A DNA stretch of 64,000 nucleotides, from contig CBINFS010000017.1 of NCBI GenBank assembly GCA_966250015.1, positions 1-64,000 of the forward strand. Reading direction: 5' to 3'. Below are positions 50,192-58,771 of the stretch, in pieces. This stretch comes from CBINFS01 sp966250015 (GTDB taxonomy: Bacteria > Bacteroidota > Rhodothermia > Rhodothermales > DASSAV01). Under the pieces are notes generated by a model that had not been told where the DNA came from, made no database searches, and saw only the letters and a list, made by a program, of their open reading frames with translations. Within the stretch, counting starts at the first letter, position 1. Every line of letters starts with the position of its first letter. A program made the position numbers and the translations under genes.

Positions 50192-50902
50192 ATGGAAACG
50201 CGCAATGCCTATCGGACGTCGGAGGATCTTGACGCGCTCGCCGATCGGTTCAGGGATACCGATCCGGAGAGGGTGCTGCGATGGGCATTCGAGAAGTACG
50301 GATCGAGGCTGGTCCTGGCGACCGGTTTCAGCCCGTCAGGTGTCGTGCTCATGCACCTCGCGCACAAGCTGAGCCCGTCGACGCCGGTGGGTTACGTCGA
50401 AACGGACCTCCTCCTGCCGGAGACGTACGCGCTCCGCGACGAGCTGAAACGCAGGCTTGGCATCCAGTTCATCGAGATCCGCTCCAGGCTCAGTCTTCTT
50501 CAACAGGAGACCGAGTACGGCGCCGAGCTGTGGATATCGAACCCGGAGCGTTGTTGCTACCTCCGGAAATTCCGGCCGCTCGAGCTTTTTCTCTCTCAGT
50601 ACGAGGCGTGGGTGACGGGCACCTGCCGCGACCAGGCATCGAACTGCACCAGCCCAAACGTCGTCGGATGGGACGCTACTTACGGACTGGTGCGGATCAA
50701 CCCACTGATCAATATGACGTCGGACGAGGTCTGGGACTACATCGAGCGGAACGGCCTGCCCTTTAATCCGCTACATCGGCGCGGCTATCCGACCATCGAG
50801 TGTATACCCTGCACCATCGCGGCCGCATCGGGAGGGGCCGGGTGTTCGGGCTTCGACGGCGGCTCGGGTGCCATGTACGTCCCACGGGAGCTGAGAAGGT
50901 AA
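50192..50902 (+). CDS. PAPS/APS reductase family protein, divergent C-terminus
   Basis: PP-loop enzyme family that reduces activated sulfate to sulfite. From ATG 50192 (METRNAYR) it has 236 residues. ATGFSPSGVVLMHLAH is the nucleotide loop. WVTGTCRDQ and VRINPLINMTSDEVWDYI are typical of assimilatory reductases. Cys121-Cys122 and C204-IP-C207 match the [4Fe-4S] ligand pattern of APS reductases. The usual C-terminal ECGLH redox cysteine motif is absent; the tail reads GGAGCSGFDGGSGAMYV. It could use another cysteine, or act on a different substrate. NagB follows 69 bp later. Confidence 0.8.
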   Translation: METRNAYRTSEDLDALADRFRDTDPERVLRWAFEKYGSRLVLATGFSPSGVVLMHLAHKLSPSTPVGYVETDLLLPETYALRDELKRRLGIQFIEIRSRLSLLQQETEYGAELWISNPERCCYLRKFRPLELFLSQYEAWVTGTCRDQASNCTSPNVVGWDATYGLVRINPLINMTSDEVWDYIERNGLPFNPLHRRGYPTIECIPCTIAAASGGAGCSGFDGGSGAMYVPRELRR

Positions 50903-50971
50903 ATCCCGAGTCACGCGGCAATTTCTTTTATCAGGTTAAACAGACGAACATTTACAGGTGAGGATTCGACC

Positions 50972-51733
50972 ATGCTGGTAGTAATGGTAAAGGACCAAGA
51001 GGAAATGGCAAAAGAGGCCGCGGCGATAATCGCCAGCCAGATCCGCCGGAAACCGGATAGCGTCTTGGGATTTGCCACGGGCAGCACACCACTCGGCCTT
51101 TACCGGGAGCTCATCCGTTTGCATCGGGAGGAAGGCCTTTCGTTCTCGAAGGTCACGACGTTTAATCTCGATGAGTACGTCGGGCTCCCACCCCGCCATC
51201 CGCAGAGCTACAACTACTTCATGTGGACCAACCTGTTCGACCACATCGACGTCACCCCCGAGAAGGTGCACATGCCTGACGGCATGGCGGAAGACATCGA
51301 CGGCTTCTGCGAATGGTACGAAGAAAGGATCAAACAGGTCGGAGGCATCGACATCCAGATCCTCGGCATCGGGGCCAACGGACACCTCGCCTTCAACGAG
51401 CCTGGCTCGTCGCTCGGATCGCGGACCCGCATCAAGACTCTGACGGAGACGACCATTCGCGACAACGCCCGCTTCTTCGACGATCCCAACGAAGTGCCAC
51501 GCTACGCGATCACGATGGGAATCGGCACGATCATGGAAGCGAAAAGGCTCCTCCTGCTTGCCAGCGGTACGGCGAAAGCCGAAGCCATCCGGAAGACGCT
51601 CGAAGGGCCCGTCACGGCAATGGTGCCCGCCACGATCGTCCAGATGCACCGCTACGCCCAGCTCCTGCTGGACCCCGAGGCAGCCTCCCTGCTCGAATAC
51701 CGCCACGAACACGGCAAAACAGAGCCCCGCTGA
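50972..51733 (+). CDS. nagB: Glucosamine-6-phosphate deaminase
   Basis: Converts glucosamine 6-phosphate to fructose 6-phosphate and ammonia, the last step of amino-sugar use. The 253 residues contain GFATGSTPLGLYREL, FNLDEYVGL, YFMWTNLFDHID, ILGIGANGHLAFNEPG and the active-site GTIMEAKRLLLL. All belong to NagB. The size matches the shorter form without the allosteric C-terminal extension of the E. coli enzyme. No nagA or transporter is next to it. It may be cotranscribed with the preceding reductase-like gene, with no evident metabolic link. Confidence 0.95.
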   Translation: MLVVMVKDQEEMAKEAAAIIASQIRRKPDSVLGFATGSTPLGLYRELIRLHREEGLSFSKVTTFNLDEYVGLPPRHPQSYNYFMWTNLFDHIDVTPEKVHMPDGMAEDIDGFCEWYEERIKQVGGIDIQILGIGANGHLAFNEPGSSLGSRTRIKTLTETTIRDNARFFDDPNEVPRYAITMGIGTIMEAKRLLLLASGTAKAEAIRKTLEGPVTAMVPATIVQMHRYAQLLLDPEAASLLEYRHEHGKTEPR

Positions 51734-51754
51734 CCGTACCGGCGGATCGGAACG

Positions 51755-52108
51755 TCACGGACGGTTAATGCTCAGGCTGTCCAGGGCCCGGTCGTAGATG
51801 TTGGTGAACTCGCGGGATCGACGTGCATAGTATTCCACCGCCTCGGCGTACAGCTCCCGGTTCACTCCGTACGCAGAAAGCACCGAGTCCCGCAAAGAAT
51901 CGATCGGCTCGCCGGTGTAAGTCGCGCGAGCCTCAACGAGATTCAGCTCGACGATCAGCTGCACCATCGTCTCTTGCGAAACGGGCGGCTCGTCGTCGTT
52001 CAAAAAGCTGCATCCGGCAAACAGGAAAGAAAGGCCCACCAACAACAGCGCTATCCACCACCAGCCAGACACCGGCAAAGTAATGGAAATGTCGTTACGA
52101 GCGGCCAT
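51755..52108 (-). CDS. DUF4296 family lipoprotein
   Basis: A 117-residue lipoprotein: leader WIALLLVGLSFLFAGC with lipobox, then the DUF4296 pattern ETMVQLIVELNLVEARATY followed by YGVNRELYAEAVEYYARR and FTNIYDRALDSL. The family is frequent and uncharacterised in Bacteroidota. It is probably a small helical outer-membrane lipoprotein. It lies between the nagB stop, 22 bp away and convergent, and a glycosyltransferase gene that starts in the other direction 181 bp further on. Confidence 0.8.
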   Translation of the reverse strand: MAARNDISITLPVSGWWWIALLLVGLSFLFAGCSFLNDDEPPVSQETMVQLIVELNLVEARATYTGEPIDSLRDSVLSAYGVNRELYAEAVEYYARRSREFTNIYDRALDSLSINRP

Positions 52109-52289
52109 AGGTGGCGGTTAGCAGTTTAGAGAGAATGACACCTCTAACGAAAAAGTCCCGAATATCCTCCCGCTCGCCTGTTGAATTACTGCCAATTCCG
52201 CCAGCGGAAAGAAAAGAGCAAAATAGGCGGCGGTGACGTAAGTTTGAAGCCTTCCGACCTTCTCCAGCACGTTTAGTCCGGTTCACCTG

Positions 52290-53312
52290 ATGCTACCCCG
52301 CGTTTCCATCGTGATCGTATCGTGGAACGCCAGGCCGCTCTTGCAGCAATGCTTGCCGTCGGTGGTAGCCACGGATTACCCCGACCTGGAGATCATCCTT
52401 GCCGACAACGCGTCGACCGACGGCTCGGCGGAATGGGTTGCCGAACACTTCCCCTCCGTTCGTGTGGTGAGGCACCCGGAGAACTGGGCCTTCTGCCGTG
52501 GAAACAACGAGGCCATTCCTCACACGACGGGGGAATTCATCGTGCTGTTGAACAACGACGTCGAGGTGCCCGCCGGCTGGCTACATCCCCTCGTCGAGGT
52601 TATGCTGTCGGAACCGGACGTGGCAGCTGTTGGGCCCAAGCTCCTCCAGTATACCCGCCGTGACCGGTTCGAATACGCCGGGGCCGCCGGAGGCTTCCTC
52701 GACCGGGACGGCTACCCGTTTGCCCGGGGACGCATATTCAACACCCTCGAGTCTGACCTCGGACAGTACGATGAACCCCGCGACGTCTTCTGGATCTCCG
52801 GAGCCGCCATCGTGTTACGGCGGACCGCCCTGGAAAAGGTAGGCCTGCTCGACGAGCAGTTTTACATGCACATGGAGGAAATCGACCTGTGCTGGCGCTT
52901 GAAGCGGGCAGGCTTTCGCATTCGGTCCATTCCTCAGAGCGTTGCCTACCACATCGGAGGAAGCTCACTGCCTAAGGGAGACGCCCGGAAGACGTATCTC
53001 AACTTCCGGAACAACCTCCTGATGCTGTACAAAAACCTGCCCCCGGGCGTCTGGAGACGAACGTTTGCCAGGCGCGTCCTGCTGGATGGCGCCGCCGCCG
53101 TACGTGCCCTCCTTACGGGATCGGGCGGCGATGCGTCGGCGATTGTCAGGGCATACGCTGACGCCCACCGGATGAGCAAATCGTATCGCGACAGCCGCCC
53201 GGGCGCCTCCGAAACCCCGGTGCTTCCACCCTATCGAGGCAGCATCGTCGCCGACTATTTCCTCCGCGGCCGTCGGCATTTCTCCGACCTGCCGGAACGG
53301 CTATTCAGGTAG
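52290..53312 (+). CDS. Family 2 glycosyltransferase, rhamnosyltransferase-like
   Basis: A soluble GT-A glycosyltransferase of 340 residues. SIVIVSWNARPLLQQCLPSV opens the fold, the DxD-type region is LADNASTDGSAEW with LLNNDVEVPAGWLHPLV, and VFWISGAAIVLRRTALEKVG and FYMHMEEIDLCWRLKRAGF are typical of WbbL-like rhamnosyl transferases. It is probably involved in surface polysaccharide assembly. The gene overlaps the convergent DMT transporter by 8 bp at the 3' end. No polysaccharide cluster surrounds it. Confidence 0.88.
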   Translation: MLPRVSIVIVSWNARPLLQQCLPSVVATDYPDLEIILADNASTDGSAEWVAEHFPSVRVVRHPENWAFCRGNNEAIPHTTGEFIVLLNNDVEVPAGWLHPLVEVMLSEPDVAAVGPKLLQYTRRDRFEYAGAAGGFLDRDGYPFARGRIFNTLESDLGQYDEPRDVFWISGAAIVLRRTALEKVGLLDEQFYMHMEEIDLCWRLKRAGFRIRSIPQSVAYHIGGSSLPKGDARKTYLNFRNNLLMLYKNLPPGVWRRTFARRVLLDGAAAVRALLTGSGGDASAIVRAYADAHRMSKSYRDSRPGASETPVLPPYRGSIVADYFLRGRRHFSDLPERLFR

Positions 53313-54282
53313 GCCTTTGCGCAACTTCCTCACTGGCTGCTTCGGCTGATACTGGACGCGCACGTCGAATGGGCAGCACGGTGAAGGTGATCGCCGCCAG
53401 AACGAGCAACGTTCCGGCAAGTGTGATCACGGTAGGGGCTTCGCCAAAAAATGCATACGCCATAAAGGAAGCCCCCACCGGTTCGAACAGGGTAAATAGC
53501 CCCAGAAGGGCTGCGTTAAAGAACCGGAGGGCAAAATTGATCGACCCGTGACCGAAGATCTGCGGCCCGAGCGCCATCAGCGCGCACAGGCCGTAAAACT
53601 CCGGGCCGTACGAGAACAGCGGGACGCCGCGAACGAGCGCCATCAGGAGGATGGTCACGGCGGAAGCCGTATACAATGGGAACACGTACGCCAGGAAGGA
53701 CACGTTTTGCCTGACGACCCGCCCGATCAGCATGTAGACGCTCACGAACAGGGCGGCGAGGAGGGCCAGCGCATTCCCGAAGAGCGCGCCCCCAAAGGCC
53801 TGATCCGAAGCATCCCCGATCCCAATCAGCGTCGCCCCCGCCACCGCTATCCCGATGGAAACCACCTCCTTGAGCCGCAACCGTTCCTTCAAAAACAGAA
53901 AGCCCAGCACGGCCAGGAAGAGCGGGCTCATCGTGACCAGCACGGACGCGCTGGCCACCGAGGTGTGATAGAGCGACTCGATCCAGGTCACGAAGTGCAA
54001 CCCCAGCGTGACACCGGCAAGGCCAACCAGTACGTAGTCGCGACGGCTGAGCCGCTTCAAATCCCCGCCGATGCGCGGCAGCGCAAAAGGCGCAAGAAAA
54101 AGTACGGTCAGCGTCGTCCGCCAGACGGCAATCGCCAGTCCAGGCGCGTCAGAGGCAAAACGGACCAGGATCGGGCTGAAGGCGAAGCTCGCAATACCCA
54201 GCACCAGAACGGGGTAAACGATGAAGGGTCGGTCCTGGGAATGGTTCGAACGCACGTCGCGCTTCAAGTTCAAGCCCTGCAA
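53305..54282 (-). CDS. EamA/DMT family transporter
   Basis: A ten-helix inner-membrane transporter of the drug/metabolite superfamily, 325 residues. The helices fall in two repeats, each ending in an EamA-type segment (SVASASVLVTMSPLFLAVLG and FNAALLGLFTLFEPVGASFM). A positive cluster at the loops follows the inside rule. The substrate cannot be predicted; many relatives export amino acids or metabolites. The DUF4293 gene lies 30 bp upstream on the same strand and may share the transcript. Confidence 0.9.
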   Translation of the reverse strand: MQGLNLKRDVRSNHSQDRPFIVYPVLVLGIASFAFSPILVRFASDAPGLAIAVWRTTLTVLFLAPFALPRIGGDLKRLSRRDYVLVGLAGVTLGLHFVTWIESLYHTSVASASVLVTMSPLFLAVLGFLFLKERLRLKEVVSIGIAVAGATLIGIGDASDQAFGGALFGNALALLAALFVSVYMLIGRVVRQNVSFLAYVFPLYTASAVTILLMALVRGVPLFSYGPEFYGLCALMALGPQIFGHGSINFALRFFNAALLGLFTLFEPVGASFMAYAFFGEAPTVITLAGTLLVLAAITFTVLPIRRARPVSAEAASEEVAQRPT

Positions 54283-54312
54283 AAGACTGGTCGAAGGAGA
54301 AAGAGGCCAGGC

Positions 54313-54738
54313 TCAGCGGAGCCGGTCCATCGAACGGACCAGCTTGATGTCGTGCTCTATTCCACGGCGGGCGAGGTAGAACAGGATGTAGGCCGCCACG
54401 GGCAATAAGAGCGTTACGATCCTCCCAACCTGAGGCTCACCGCCTGACCGGATTCCCAGCTCGGACGTCATGGTCAGCCCGCCGAAGAGGACGATGATCA
54501 ACAGAAGCAGGGCTCCCTGAGCGTAGGTGACGACCTTACGCTGCTTCTCCCTGTTCTTGTACAGAAAAATGGCGGCGCCGGCGAGCAGGACGGTCAGCGC
54601 GAGCGTGGCCAAAAGCGCTGGTGCAAACCAAACGAGGGTTTCAGTGGCCTGGCTCTGCCACACGACGTCAAAAAAGAGCAAGGCCAGGAGAGCAATGATG
54701 CCAAGGGCAAGATAAACGGTCTGAATACGCTGGATCAT
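54313..54738 (-). CDS. DUF4293 family membrane protein
   Basis: A 141-residue protein with four predicted transmembrane helices, starting MIQRIQTVYLALGIIALLAL, the DUF4293 signature common in Bacteroidota. Function unknown. C-terminal residues are basic and cytoplasmic. It leads a two-gene unit with the DMT transporter (30 bp apart). Confidence 0.85.
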   Translation of the reverse strand: MIQRIQTVYLALGIIALLALLFFDVVWQSQATETLVWFAPALLATLALTVLLAGAAIFLYKNREKQRKVVTYAQGALLLLIIVLFGGLTMTSELGIRSGGEPQVGRIVTLLLPVAAYILFYLARRGIEHDIKLVRSMDRLR

Positions 54739-54888
54739 GTCAGGCTGATAAACAGCAATTACCTTTTCGAGAAAATAAAACCGGAGCCGTAAACTACGCA
54801 GGGATGCGCGAATACGGACTTGAATTTTTTAGTAGTTGCCCGGATCGCGGGTGGACCAGCCGGGATCGCCGCGGTCAACTGTGAAGAG

Positions 54889-55908
54889 CTACCCGAGGAT
54901 GGATGCCACCTTCTCGGCGATACACGAGGCGAACTGGCTGGTGGAGGCATTGCCCCCCAGGTCAGGCGTCCGGCATCGACCCTCGTCGAGCGTTTCGTAG
55001 AGGGCTTGCTGTATGGCGTTCGCCGCGTCGATTTCGCCGAGATGCCGCAACATCATCTCAGCGCTCCTGATCAGAGCCGTCGGGTTGGCGACGTTCTTGC
55101 CCGCGATGTCGGGGGCGCTTCCGTGAACCGCCTCAAACACTGCGTACTCTTCCCCGATGTTGGCTCCAGCCACCATGCCCAGTCCACCGACCAGCCCCGC
55201 CGCAAGGTCGCTCAGAATGTCGCCGAAGAGGTTCGTCGAGACAATGCACCGGTAATCTTGCGGCCGCATGACGAGCTGCATCGCCATGTTGTCGATGATC
55301 CGATCGTTGAACTCGAGATCAGGGTACTCCTCGGACATCTTGCGCCCCATGTCCAGAAACATTCCCGAGCTGAGCTTCAGGATGTTGGCTTTGTGAACCA
55401 GCGTCACTTTTCCTAATCCGTGCTTTCGCGCGTACTCGAAAGCAAAGCGCAGGATGCGCTCCGACCCGGCGCGTGTGATACGCTTGATCGAATCGGCGAT
55501 TCCGAGCCGTTCGTCGTAGTTCTCGATCCCGGCGTAAAGTCCTTCCGTGTTCTCCCTGAAAATGACCAGGTCGACGTTTTTGAACGGCGTTTCGATCCCG
55601 GGAACGGTCTTGCACGGCCGCACGGCAGCGAACAGATCGAGCTTCTGCCGCAATTGTACATTAACGCTCTTGAAGCCCGTCCCCACCGGGGTGGTTACCG
55701 GGCCTTTGAGCGCCACCTTGTTCTTTTTAATCGATTCCAGAATCGAGGCAGGCAGCGGTTCTCCGAAAGCCTCGATGGCAGAAGCCCCGATTGCATCGAA
55801 TCGTTCCCACTCGAAATGGATACCGGTGGCTTCGAGAACGGTCAGGGTGGCATCGACGACCTCAGGACCGATACCGTCGCCAGGGAGAAGCGTTACGCGA
55901 TACGTCAT
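54889..55908 (-). CDS. NAD-dependent isocitrate dehydrogenase
   Basis: A 339-residue member of the isocitrate/isopropylmalate dehydrogenase family, predicted to act on isocitrate. The substrate loop FKSVNVQLRQKLDLFAAVRP resembles NAD-type isocitrate dehydrogenases, and RENTEGLYAGIE, HKANILKLSSG and TNLFGDILSDLAAGLVGGLG follow. The cofactor segment reads HGSAPDIAGKNVANP, with Asp-Ile in place of the Lys-Tyr of NADP enzymes, which predicts NAD preference. Isopropylmalate or homoisocitrate activity cannot be fully excluded. It coexists with an NADP-type Icd at 6.3-7.5 kb. No leuC/D genes are adjacent, which argues against LeuB. Confidence 0.9.
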   Translation of the reverse strand: MTYRVTLLPGDGIGPEVVDATLTVLEATGIHFEWERFDAIGASAIEAFGEPLPASILESIKKNKVALKGPVTTPVGTGFKSVNVQLRQKLDLFAAVRPCKTVPGIETPFKNVDLVIFRENTEGLYAGIENYDERLGIADSIKRITRAGSERILRFAFEYARKHGLGKVTLVHKANILKLSSGMFLDMGRKMSEEYPDLEFNDRIIDNMAMQLVMRPQDYRCIVSTNLFGDILSDLAAGLVGGLGMVAGANIGEEYAVFEAVHGSAPDIAGKNVANPTALIRSAEMMLRHLGEIDAANAIQQALYETLDEGRCRTPDLGGNASTSQFASCIAEKVASILG

Positions 55909-56010
55909 ATGAAGACACTTCCAGGTCCGGGAAAAGGGATCAGGAAAGAAACGAAAGCGGCCGGGCGGTTGAGGGACGACGCTTCCGGCACACTGACGGG
56001 GCTAAAATAC

Positions 56011-56042
56011 GCAAAAAGCCCCACCACCGGTGGAGCTTTTTG
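56011..56042 (-). terminator. Intrinsic terminator of the exbB/exbD cluster
   Basis: GCAAAAAGCCCCACC (from 56011) and GGTGGAGCTTTTTGC (to about 56043) form a stem with one mismatch and A/T flanks on both sides. On the minus strand it follows the second exbD stop at 56064 by 21 bp. Confidence 0.85.
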
Positions 56043-56063
56043 CCTTATCGCGTAAAGACGTCG

Positions 56064-56513
56064 TTACTGGACGTACTGTCGTTTCGTTGAATAGTTGATA
56101 CGCAGGGTACCGGCTTCTCTGAACTCCTGCTGCACGTCGGTAACGTAGCCCATCTGAGCGTCCTCATCCACACGGAGCGAGACGATAAGCTTGGGGTTTT
56201 CCATCAGCTTATTGTACATGATCGTACGGATGTTCGTAAGCTCGGTAATCAGGGCGTCGTCGATCTGGACGGCCATCTCCCCTACCTGATTGCCGCTGAT
56301 CTTCCTCGGCCCGACGTAGACGAACGAAACGAGGCGTTTCTGCTCGATCTTTTCAAGCGCTTCCGCCTGCGGCAGGACCGTCCGAACCTCGATCGTCTCC
56401 GTCCTCATTACTGTTGTGGTCATGAAGAAGATCAACAGAATGAAGATGATGTCAGGCATCGACGCGGTAGGGATCTCCTGACTCGTCTGAGATGACTTTT
56501 TAAAATGCGCCAT
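56064..56513 (-). CDS. exbD: ExbD/TolR family biopolymer transport protein (second copy)
   Basis: A 149-residue motor subunit with a single N-terminal transmembrane helix containing the proton-carrying Asp in MPDIIFILLIFFMTT, then a periplasmic domain. The C-terminal domain carries a recognisable ExbD-like VSLRVDEDAQMGYVTDVQQ. Together with ExbB it couples the proton gradient to outer-membrane work such as TonB-dependent uptake. It is the last gene of the cluster, 74 bp after the first exbD. Confidence 0.9.
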   Translation of the reverse strand: MAHFKKSSQTSQEIPTASMPDIIFILLIFFMTTTVMRTETIEVRTVLPQAEALEKIEQKRLVSFVYVGPRKISGNQVGEMAVQIDDALITELTNIRTIMYNKLMENPKLIVSLRVDEDAQMGYVTDVQQEFREAGTLRINYSTKRQYVQ

Positions 56514-56587
56514 AATACTAAACCTCTGTCAGAGTAATCGAAACACCGGCGGAAGGTGCTCATCCGTGGATCCGCCCGAGTTCACTA

Positions 56588-57160
56588 TCAGGTCCCCCCT
56601 TGTCCGACATCAGGCTCGGCAAGGGAGAGGTTGAACTTCAGTTTCTCACGGATGACGTTCTCATCATCGATGCCGAGGGAGGCCCTGTACGTGTTGTAGT
56701 CGGGGTAGCCCAACTGCCGCGCCTCCTGGTCCCACATCTCGACGTAGGCCATCTTGATCTCGTCGAGCACGTTGATGTAGTCGTTGTAGGAAGTCTGACG
56801 GGCAGTTTTCAGCGATACCACGGCGTGATCGGGATCTTCCGAATAGTTGGGATCCTGACCGTAGTTCAGCACGTGTTTTTTGACCTCTTCCCGGATCCGG
56901 TTGACAGCCGACGGCTTGTCTTCGAGCAACACCTGCCCCTGTTCGTTGACAAGGATTTTGAGCATGTTGCGGTCACGAACCGGCGGAGGGTCCACGTTTT
57001 CGTCGAGCTTGGGAGGCAGGGTCATGCCGATCCCGGTGTCGATGTCAAAGTTTGTGGTAACCAGGAAGAAGATGAGTAGGAGGAAGGAGATATCGGCCAT
57101 AGACGCCGTTGGAATATCACCACTCGGTCTAGACCTCTTCTTCTTGAGCAATCCGGCCAT
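56588..57160 (-). CDS. exbD: ExbD/TolR family biopolymer transport protein (first copy)
   Basis: A 190-residue ExbD paralogue. The membrane helix reads SMADISFLLLIFFLVTT, with the essential Asp. The periplasmic part is longer than usual, with an insertion (about 100-150: KHVLNYGQDPNYSEDPDH, ARQTSYNDYINVLDEIKMA) not seen in the second copy. Tandem ExbD paralogues of unequal size are typical of Bacteroidota. Both probably assemble with the ExbB encoded upstream. Confidence 0.9.
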   Translation of the reverse strand: MAGLLKKKRSRPSGDIPTASMADISFLLLIFFLVTTNFDIDTGIGMTLPPKLDENVDPPPVRDRNMLKILVNEQGQVLLEDKPSAVNRIREEVKKHVLNYGQDPNYSEDPDHAVVSLKTARQTSYNDYINVLDEIKMAYVEMWDQEARQLGYPDYNTYRASLGIDDENVIREKLKFNLSLAEPDVGQGGT

Positions 57161-57242
57161 AGCACTCTCTATTTTTGTCTTGCGTGTACGCGACGTCTTC
57201 CGTCGCGCACAACGCCAGCGTTTTTATATAACCTGGCTGAGA

Positions 57243-57518
57243 TTACTGGAGGATGAAGCGCCGAATACCGGTGTAAACGAGCGCTAACACTGCCAGGCCC
57301 CCGGCTACCATCACAGCCAGGAGGGAAGCCCGCACCCATTCCCCAATAACCAGCCCTAAGACTAACCAGATGGCCAGAGGGATCACCATAACGATGACCG
57401 ACCCGCTGCTCATCTTACCGTAGGTCAGGTTCCGGATGCCGAAGCCTATGATGGCAAGGATGCCAAGGCCGCCAATGATGAAGCACGCCCACATGGCGTA
57501 CGGAATAATTGCGTTCAT
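57243..57518 (-). CDS. Small membrane protein in exbB/exbD cluster
   Basis: A 91-residue protein with three hydrophobic segments (YAMWACFIIGGLGILAIIGF, VIVMVIPLAIWLVLGLVI, LAVMVAGGLAVLALVYTGI). It is inserted between the ExbB and ExbD genes, 51 bp after exbB and 82 bp before the first exbD, all on one strand. Its family is not known to me. The position suggests a small accessory subunit of the motor. Confidence 0.75.
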   Translation of the reverse strand: MNAIIPYAMWACFIIGGLGILAIIGFGIRNLTYGKMSSGSVIVMVIPLAIWLVLGLVIGEWVRASLLAVMVAGGLAVLALVYTGIRRFILQ

Positions 57519-57569
57519 TTTTGATTTCGTCTGCTAATTGGGCTCATTCGTTATCCAAACTCCGGAACG

Positions 57570-58319
57570 TCAGCTGACCTTTTCCGGACCGGATTCTGCC
57601 TTCTTGGCCGCCACAGGAGCCGTGGTCAGCGGACGACCAGACTGGAGCAGAACGAGCGAGTCAATGAGCTCGATGGACGCCTCTTCCATGTCAACCACGA
57701 TGCGGTCGATCTTCGACAGCGTGTAGTTGTAGAAGAATTGGAGGATCAGAGCGGAGATCAGACCAAACACCGTCGTGAGGAGGGCGACCTTGATACCTTC
57801 AGCAACGAGGGATGGAGAAATGTCGCCGGCTGCCTGGATGGCGTCGAACGCCGTAACCATACCGATAACCGTTCCAAGGAAGCCGAACATCGGGGCCATC
57901 GAAATACAGAGGGACAACCAGACGAGACCGCGCTCGAGGAAGCTCATTTCAATAGAACCGTACGACACGATCGCTTTCTCTACGGCTTCGATCCCTTCAT
58001 CGGCACGAAGAAGACCGGCCTGGAACACGGAGGCAACCGGACCACGCGTATTGGCGCAAACCTCTTCCGCAGCGGAGATGCCGCCCTCTTCGAGCGCCTT
58101 CTTCACTTTGATGAGGAACTTGCGCGTGTTGATGTCGGCACGGTTGAGCGTGATCACGCGCTCGAACGAAATGGCCAGACCGACGATCAGAATGACGAGA
58201 ATGGGCCACATGAAGCCACCACCCTCATTGAAGTACCGCACCAGAGCGTTGATTAAGTCTTCTTCGGCGGCTGCCGCGACTTCCTGCGGCAACATCATGA
58301 GCAAGCTCAAAACCTTCAT
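57570..58319 (-). CDS. exbB: MotA/TolQ/ExbB proton channel family protein
   Basis: A 249-residue inner-membrane proton channel. An N-terminal periplasmic/leader segment precedes TM1 (MWPILVILIVGLAISFERV). A long cytoplasmic domain is followed by TM2 and TM3, which contain the conserved MAPMFGFLGTVIGMVTAF and VALLTTVFGLISALILQFFY. It is the first gene of the exbB, small protein, exbD, exbD operon. The system energises outer-membrane processes, probably TonB-dependent uptake or gliding-type motors (inference). Confidence 0.92.
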   Translation of the reverse strand: MKVLSLLMMLPQEVAAAAEEDLINALVRYFNEGGGFMWPILVILIVGLAISFERVITLNRADINTRKFLIKVKKALEEGGISAAEEVCANTRGPVASVFQAGLLRADEGIEAVEKAIVSYGSIEMSFLERGLVWLSLCISMAPMFGFLGTVIGMVTAFDAIQAAGDISPSLVAEGIKVALLTTVFGLISALILQFFYNYTLSKIDRIVVDMEEASIELIDSLVLLQSGRPLTTAPVAAKKAESGPEKVS

Positions 58320-58730
58320 GAATGAGTTCCTCCTGAAAAACGAGCTGTTAAAAGGTTACTTGATAGGTTCAAAAAAACGCGGCGGCTGCCGGGATCAATA
58401 TAAAAAGGTAGATGCCAGAAACGCTACGGTTGTTTTCTCGAGCACCGCCCCTCATCCCGTATTCGCTGTTTGCGAATCATACCCAAAAAAAGGCATGACC
58501 CGATTCATCTGCCGGATCGGCTCTAAAGTTAAGCGAACGACAGATTAAACGTATACGCGGCCGGACAAAAACAAACTAATAAAGAACTACAATGATCACA
58601 CACACTTGCACTACACAAAAAATCGAGTACGTCGAGATTTCACGCGTCGCAACCGCTTCCGAGAACCCATAGGTGGCCCGAATCCGCTTCAATTGTAGAT
58701 AGACACACAGACCCTGAGATAGTTGCTAAG
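58320..58730. other. Intergenic region upstream of exbB
   Basis: About 410 bp without a supportable gene. AT-rich tracts around 58325-58400 and 58550-58700 suit the exbB promoter. A candidate plus-strand frame across 57775-58548 is an antisense shadow of exbB and is not a gene. Confidence 0.4.
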
Positions 58731-58765
58731 AAAAATGCAGGGGGCGCGTAGCCCCCTGCATTTTT
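58731..58765. terminator. Perfect hairpin terminator after the S41 protease gene
   Basis: AAAAATGCAGGGGG (58731-58744) is an exact reverse complement of CCCCCTGCATTTTT (58752-58765), a 14 bp stem with a 7 nt loop and A/T-rich flanks. It lies 6 bp beyond the minus-strand stop of the S41 gene and can also block plus-strand transcription. Confidence 0.95.
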
Positions 58766-58771
58766 CTCATT

